Both the position numbers and the translations under genes were made by a program. A DNA stretch of 26,535 nt from Clostridium sp. AM34-11AC. Lineage in GTDB: Bacteria; Bacillota; Clostridia; Lachnospirales; Lachnospiraceae. The notes beneath the pieces are model-generated. The model saw nothing but the letters and a program-made list of their open reading frames with translations. It was not told the DNA's origin and searched no databases. Positions 22,911-26,535 of the stretch are shown in pieces. The stretch lies in the NCBI RefSeq assembly GCF_003435375.1, contig NZ_QWGL01000039.1, positions 1-26,535 of the forward strand, read 5' to 3'. Position 1 is the stretch's first letter, and the number at the start of each line of letters is the position of its first letter.

Positions 22911-23780
22911 ATGAAATTTCCATTTTTCTGTCTTTTAAAAGAATTTCCGCGTGATCATGACCAGATTTTCGCAGGAAGCCGTCCAGCCGCACTTCTCCTG
23001 GCTCTCATCCTACTCCCCCTCTCCTATGTCCTCGGCGCTTTCGCCGCCACCGTCATTCCGTCAGTCCCGGCATCTGCGGACGGAAACTGGGGACTCTCAT
23101 TCCAGCAGGATGGAAAACCGCCTGTCGCTAACGCCACGGCAGGTGAATTAAAGCAGTACAACGCCTGGTACGCCGATCTTTCCGGCGAGAAAGTCATCTA
23201 CCTGACCTTCGACGCCGGATACGAGAACGGCAATACCCCCATGATCCTGGACGCCCTGAAAAAGCATCAGGTTCCCGCCGCGTTTTTCGTCGTCGGAAAC
23301 TACCTGGAGACCAGCCCGGACCTCGTAAAACGCATGGTCTCCGAGGGGCATATTGTCGCAAACCATACATACCACCACCCGGACATGTCGAAGATCAGCG
23401 ATCCGGAAAGCTTCGCGAAAGAGCTCTCAAGCCTCGAAACAAGCTACACAGAGATCACAGGAGAGACCATGCGGAGATACTACCGGCCGCCCCAGGGAAA
23501 ATACAGCAAAGCGAATCTTCAGATGGCAAAAGCTCTCGGCTATCAGACCTTCTTCTGGAGTCTCGCCTATGTGGACTGGTATCAGGATCAGCAGCCCACA
23601 AAGGAGGAAGCGTTCAAAAAACTTCTCGGCCGCATCCATCCGGGTGCCATCGTGCTTCTGCACAGTACTTCCTCCACAAACGCGGCGATCCTCGATGAGT
23701 TGCTGACGAAGTGGGAGGAGATGGGCTACCGGTTCGGGACATTGGATGAACTTGTCCGGAAGACTGCCGCCACACAATAA
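22911..23780 (+). CDS. pdaA: PdaA-like polysaccharide deacetylase (muramic delta-lactam pathway)
   Basis: A carbohydrate esterase family 4 enzyme. It starts with a ~23-residue cytosolic stretch and a transmembrane anchor (about 24-47). The NodB domain (~93-285) has LTFDAGYENG (D101), the metal-binding HTYHH (H152, H156), RRYYRPPQGKYS and WSLAYVDW and ends with HPGAIVLLHSTS. The TFDAGYENG variant of the usual TFDDG, together with the PPQGKYS region, is typical of PdaA, which makes muramic-delta-lactam in the spore cortex together with a muramoyl amidase. That fits SleC, which depends on delta-lactam-containing cortex. The ribosome-binding site is AAGGAT. Assignment to PdaA rather than another CE4 enzyme is by motif only. 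Confidence 0.88.
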   Translation: MKFPFFCLLKEFPRDHDQIFAGSRPAALLLALILLPLSYVLGAFAATVIPSVPASADGNWGLSFQQDGKPPVANATAGELKQYNAWYADLSGEKVIYLTFDAGYENGNTPMILDALKKHQVPAAFFVVGNYLETSPDLVKRMVSEGHIVANHTYHHPDMSKISDPESFAKELSSLETSYTEITGETMRRYYRPPQGKYSKANLQMAKALGYQTFFWSLAYVDWYQDQQPTKEEAFKKLLGRIHPGAIVLLHSTSSTNAAILDELLTKWEEMGYRFGTLDELVRKTAATQ

Positions 23781-23816
23781 TTTCAGCAGGTTTAAAATTC
23801 CCTGGTCTGCAGCCTT

Positions 23817-23954
23817 CACCAATGTGCCTTGGCATATCTCGCGCCTCGCGCGGTCGCTTGCGACAATCTACATCTTCGCGCGAGTGCGCATCATTGGCAC
23901 GTTAGTGCCTTTTGTGTAATAGGGAATTTCTCGGAATTCCCTATTACACAAAAA
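23817..23954 (+). repeat. Structured intergenic block (family C candidate)
   Basis: Outer arms caccaatgtgcc (23817-23828) and ggcacgttagtg (23896-23907) enclose ctcgcgcg/cgcgcgag (23845-23852, 23877-23884) and the nested hairpin gtcgc-tt-gcgac. Adjoining it, 23910-23928 and 23936-23954 form a perfect 19-bp hairpin (ttttgtgtaatagggaatt) with a 7-base loop, extendable by gtgc/gcac. GC content is much higher than in nearby spacers. It lies between the convergent pdaA-like and kdpE-like genes. Only one copy is in this window, so repeat status is a guess from its architecture. Confidence 0.6.
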
Positions 23955-23955
23955 G

Positions 23956-23995
23956 CACCTGCTGCCCTCTAAATTTATAGAGGACACAGCAGGTG
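23956..23995. terminator. Bidirectional terminator between pdaA-like and kdpE-like genes
   Basis: cacctgctg (23956-23964) pairs with cagcaggtg (23987-23995) around an inner cctcta/tagagg stem. T-runs lie on both sides: gttttt on plus and ctttttgtg on minus. Confidence 0.88.
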
Positions 23996-24042
23996 TTTTT
24001 ACCATCGCTTATTCACTTTTTGCTGCAACACGCCATCCTGTC

Positions 24043-24750
24043 CTAATCCGGCTCCACGATCCGGTATCCGACGCCAACCTCTGTAAAAATATACTGCGGC
24101 TCCGCCGGATTCTTCTCGATCTTTCTCCGGATATTCGCCATATTCACACGCAGGATCCGGTTATCATTCTTCATATTCGGTCCCCAGATCTCTTTAATAA
24201 TATAGTCGTAAGTCATGACTTTCCCGGCATACTTTCCAAGAAGACTCACGATCTTATACTCGTTCTGGGTCAGCCCCGCGTCCACACCGTCGATAAACAC
24301 GCGGTGCTTGTCATAATCGATGGTCAATCCGCCGGATTTAAAAACTCCCGTCTGTCCGCCCGGCTGATTCGGGATCCCAGACCTTGTGTGACGGATCGCG
24401 GTGCGGATCCTTGCGAGAAGCTCGGATGTTCCAAAAGGCTTCGTGATGTAATCGTCAGCTCCGAGATCCAGCGCCTCCACCTTATCCCTCTCATGGGTTC
24501 TCGCCGACACAACGATCACCGGCATCGCGGACCATTCCCGCACGCCCTGTAAGATCTTCATGCCGTCCATGTCCGGCAGACCGAGATCCAAGATCACCAC
24601 GTCCGGACACTGGGAGGTCACCATGCTGTATGCCTCCGCTCCCGTCTGCGCGACGATCACATCGTAATTGTTCGCTTCCAGCACTGTCTTGATGAAATTG
24701 CTGATCCTCTTGTCGTCTTCCACGACCAGCACTCTGTCTTTAATCTCCAT
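24043..24750 (-). CDS. KdpE-like OmpR-family response regulator
   Basis: A 235-residue two-component regulator. The receiver domain (1-118) has the acidic pocket E11-D12-D13, phosphoacceptor D55 (VVILDLGLPDMDG) and conserved K104 (YITKPF). The winged-helix DNA-binding domain (~140-232) has LTQNEYKIVSLLGKYAGKVMTYDYIIKEIWG and VNMANIRRKIEKNP ... GVGYRI. It resembles KdpE, the regulator of the high-affinity K+ pump. Its start lies inside the last codons of the kinase gene (11-base overlap), so both are translated from one mRNA. No kdpFABC genes are present here, so the regulon is uncertain. Confidence 0.92.
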   Translation of the reverse strand: MEIKDRVLVVEDDKRISNFIKTVLEANNYDVIVAQTGAEAYSMVTSQCPDVVILDLGLPDMDGMKILQGVREWSAMPVIVVSARTHERDKVEALDLGADDYITKPFGTSELLARIRTAIRHTRSGIPNQPGGQTGVFKSGGLTIDYDKHRVFIDGVDAGLTQNEYKIVSLLGKYAGKVMTYDYIIKEIWGPNMKNDNRILRVNMANIRRKIEKNPAEPQYIFTEVGVGYRIVEPD

Positions 24751-25810
24751 ATTCCGTGTCCACTCCTTTCGGCAGCCAGAACATCACTCTGGCACCGCCT
24801 TCTTTTCTGTTTTCTGCTTTCATGATTCCGTCGTGGGCTCTTACGATGGTCATGCAAACCGAAAGTCCGATTCCCATATTTCGCTTAGAATCGCTCTCTT
24901 TTCCGTCCTCCGACTGGAAACTTCCGTCGAACATTCTCGGAAGAGCGGACTCCTTGATTCCGGCACCGTCATCCTCAACAGAGAATTTCACCTGGTCCCC
25001 GTCCTCCGTCACGATCAACCAGATCTTTGTCATACCGTCCGCGTGGAGCACGCAATTTTCCAGGAGATTTACGATCACCTGCTCGATCAGGATCGCGTCC
25101 ATAGGCACAAACAGAACATCCTCCGGCACTTTCGGGACTACCTCGATATCCGGGAATCGTTTTCTGAATTTCGTGATCGCTCCGCTGATCACGTCCTCCA
25201 CCAATTCATCTTCCTTATTGATTCTGGCGGTTCCATCCCCGATCCTCGTGATGGAAAGAAGGTTTTCCACCATCCGGACGAGCCACTGACCCTCGGATTT
25301 CATGTCCTCAAGGAGTTCCAGGATATTTTCCTTCGATAGCGCGTCATAGTTGTCGATGATCCCGGACGCGGAGCCGACGATCGACGTCAACGGTGTGCGG
25401 ATATCATGGGAGACCGCCCGCAGAAGGTTCGCGCGCATCTTTTCCCGCTCAACCTCCAGCCGCATCTGCTCCTGTTTCTTGATCTGGGTCGTCAGGGCGC
25501 TGACGCTGCAGGCCACAGCCAGCATGGCAACGAAGGTCAGCGGGTATCCTGTGATCGCAAAGTTCAGTTTGAAATACGGGAACGTAAATACATAGTTCAC
25601 GCCGAACACAGCGATGATCGATGCGACGATTCCATAAACATATCCATCCGTAAAGCGGGACACAAACAGCACCGCCAAAACGAACAACAGCGGGACGTGC
25701 GTGTCTGATTCTGAGATCCGCTGGACAAGAAAACAAAATGCCGTCGCGATTCCCAGGATCCCGAACGCGATCCCGCTGTTCTTTAACACTGATCTGACTT
25801 TTGTGCTCAT
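24740..25810 (-). CDS. KdpD-like sensor histidine kinase lacking the N-terminal sensor
   Basis: A 356-residue membrane kinase. Four hydrophobic segments (about 13-30, 38-52, 55-75, 88-108) form a DUF4118 four-helix block. The HisKA domain has the phosphoacceptor H135 (RAVSHDIRTPLTSIVGSASG). The HATPase domain has an N box (NLLENCVLHA), a G1 box (VEDDGAGI) and a G2 box (GIGLSV). It corresponds to the C-terminal half of KdpD and lacks the KdpD and USP domains of the ~890-residue full protein. The start is ATG 25810, behind GGAGG. The longer frame from 25849 is not supported. It overlaps the regulator gene by 11 bases. Confidence 0.9.
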   Translation of the reverse strand: MSTKVRSVLKNSGIAFGILGIATAFCFLVQRISESDTHVPLLFVLAVLFVSRFTDGYVYGIVASIIAVFGVNYVFTFPYFKLNFAITGYPLTFVAMLAVACSVSALTTQIKKQEQMRLEVEREKMRANLLRAVSHDIRTPLTSIVGSASGIIDNYDALSKENILELLEDMKSEGQWLVRMVENLLSITRIGDGTARINKEDELVEDVISGAITKFRKRFPDIEVVPKVPEDVLFVPMDAILIEQVIVNLLENCVLHADGMTKIWLIVTEDGDQVKFSVEDDGAGIKESALPRMFDGSFQSEDGKESDSKRNMGIGLSVCMTIVRAHDGIMKAENRKEGGARVMFWLPKGVDTEYGD

Positions 25811-25887
25811 AGGGGAACCTCCGGTTTTTTTATGATCCATGAAGAACAACTGCTGCCATTCTCATCACTTGTTCTTCTTTTGGATTC

Positions 25888-25893
25888 ATTATA
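25888..25893 (-). promoter_or_regulatory. Extended -10 promoter box of the two-component genes
   Basis: On the minus strand, TGTTATAAT: a perfect TATAAT with the TGn extension, 78 bases before the kinase start codon. No good -35 box is seen at 16-18 bases, which is usual for extended -10 promoters. Confidence 0.6.
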
Positions 25894-26017
25894 ACATAAT
25901 TTCTGCTAAAATCGTGTTAAGATTGCAGATAATTTTCCGAAAAGTCACCCTTCTTGATGATATTTGTTCAGATTTCACTGCCGGTTTTTCAAGCAGCCAG
26001 TCAGCCATCCTTTTATT

Positions 26018-26164
26018 TTAACGATATAAAGAATATCCGTACTTCACTTTTCTGTAAATCTTCTGCGCGATCATGACCGGAATATAACCCGTGATCACAA
26101 TGGTCGGAATACCGCCTACAATTGCGACAAGGATGATGAAAAGGATCGAAAATAAATTAGCCAT
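26018..26164 (-). CDS. 48-residue small membrane protein
   Basis: A short protein starting MANLFSILFIILVAIVGG, with a continuous hydrophobic stretch from ~4 to ~35 and a basic Tyr/Lys-rich C-terminal tail (KIYRKVKYGYSLYR). The start is ATG 26164, with GGAGGT seven bases upstream. A longer frame from 26233 would run through that ribosome-binding site. I do not recognise a family. It lies upstream of the two-component genes on the same strand, separated by ~200 bases that include their own -10 box, so it is probably a separate transcript. Confidence 0.6.
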   Translation of the reverse strand: MANLFSILFIILVAIVGGIPTIVITGYIPVMIAQKIYRKVKYGYSLYR

Positions 26165-26535
26165 GATATAGACCTCCCAAACTCTTCTTTTATATCCACC
26201 CCGCTTTTGTTTCCTGCAAAGAATCTTTGCCAAATTTCTTTTTCGGGATGTTTTTAATCTGACAGGATGAAATTTCTCTCCTGTTTTTAAGTCGAACCAT
26301 ATATATCACAGAATTTTTATCCCCGCTACCTTTTTACCTGCTTTTTAGCCGCCGCTTAATCGCTTATTTTTTCTCCTTAACACGAATTTTGCAAATAACA
26401 TGTACAATATATTTCGTCAGGATTTTTGTAACTTTTGTATGTATTTTTCACGTTTTGCGTCATCTTAACAGACTTTTTCAAAAATATAATTTAACCTGAA
26501 TTATTCACGGAGCAGTATCTGAACTGGTAACTGTA
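26165..26535. other. Gene-free AT-rich end of window
   Basis: I find no convincing gene here. A TATAAT on plus at about 26486-26491 without a good -35 could belong to a gene beyond the window. The last bases (ctggtaactgt, 26524-26534) match the terminal sequence of family A repeats exactly over 11 bases, so another copy may begin at the boundary. Confidence 0.4.

Noticed and set aside
26165..26535. c-di-AMP (ydaO-type) riboswitch upstream of the small membrane protein
   Set aside because: Considered because of the KdpD-like context, but I could not find the conserved core of that riboswitch in the AT-rich sequence.

Overview
The window looks like chromosomal core DNA from an anaerobic, spore-forming Firmicute, most likely a Lachnospiraceae (Clostridium cluster XIVa) gut bacterium. 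The basis is the gene set (SleC-type cortex-lytic enzyme, YtvI, PdaA-like deacetylase, a DUF6465-type Ala/Lys-rich protein, class II GalT, a Gx transporter/ApbE/NusG-II group), strong GGAGG ribosome-binding sites and moderate GC. I see no phage, transposase, CRISPR or plasmid genes. Most genes are on the minus strand. The genus cannot be decided from the sequence alone.

Layout. 1-425: tRNA-Gly(CCC) and its terminator. 426-3071: sporulation/germination genes sleC and ytvI. 3240-9745: a long, tightly packed minus-strand unit, read from 9745 downwards: two uncharacterised membrane proteins, diadenylate cyclase cdaA, its YbbR-domain partner cdaR, an HPr protein, a polytopic oligosaccharide-polymerase-like protein and a class I/II aminotransferase (ATGA overlap). 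10014-11513: galT. 11750-13955: a Gx transporter (minus) divergent from an apbE lipoprotein and a NusG-domain-II protein (plus). 14138-16608: an HD-domain phosphohydrolase and a D,D-carboxypeptidase. 16810-19335: an RluA pseudouridine synthase (plus) converging on an RsmF-type rRNA methyltransferase (minus). 19657-20070: a DUF6465 protein behind a perfect-consensus promoter. 20286-21947: a secreted glycosidase-like DUF5722 protein. 22128-23780: a CPBP protease divergent from a pdaA-like deacetylase. 24043-25810: a KdpE/KdpD-like two-component pair with no kdp pump genes nearby. 26018-26164: a 48-residue membrane protein. The last ~370 bases carry no recognisable gene.

Functional themes: cell wall and sporulation (SleC, YtvI, carboxypeptidase, PdaA, CdaA/CdaR), c-di-AMP signalling, extracytosolic flavoprotein maturation (ApbE), and RNA modification (RluA, RsmF).

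The most unusual material is non-coding. Several spacers carry related, highly structured elements. Family A (about 135 bp; copies at 9778, 14806 and 19406, a half copy at 14011, possibly a truncated one at the window end) has inverted ends and a terminator-like inner hairpin. Family B (about 150 bp; 11562 and 15014) is a three-hairpin element, closed in one copy by a perfect 16-bp outer stem. A third structured block lies at 23817-23954. Together they look like dispersed non-autonomous repeats or structured RNAs that have settled at the 3' ends of genes.
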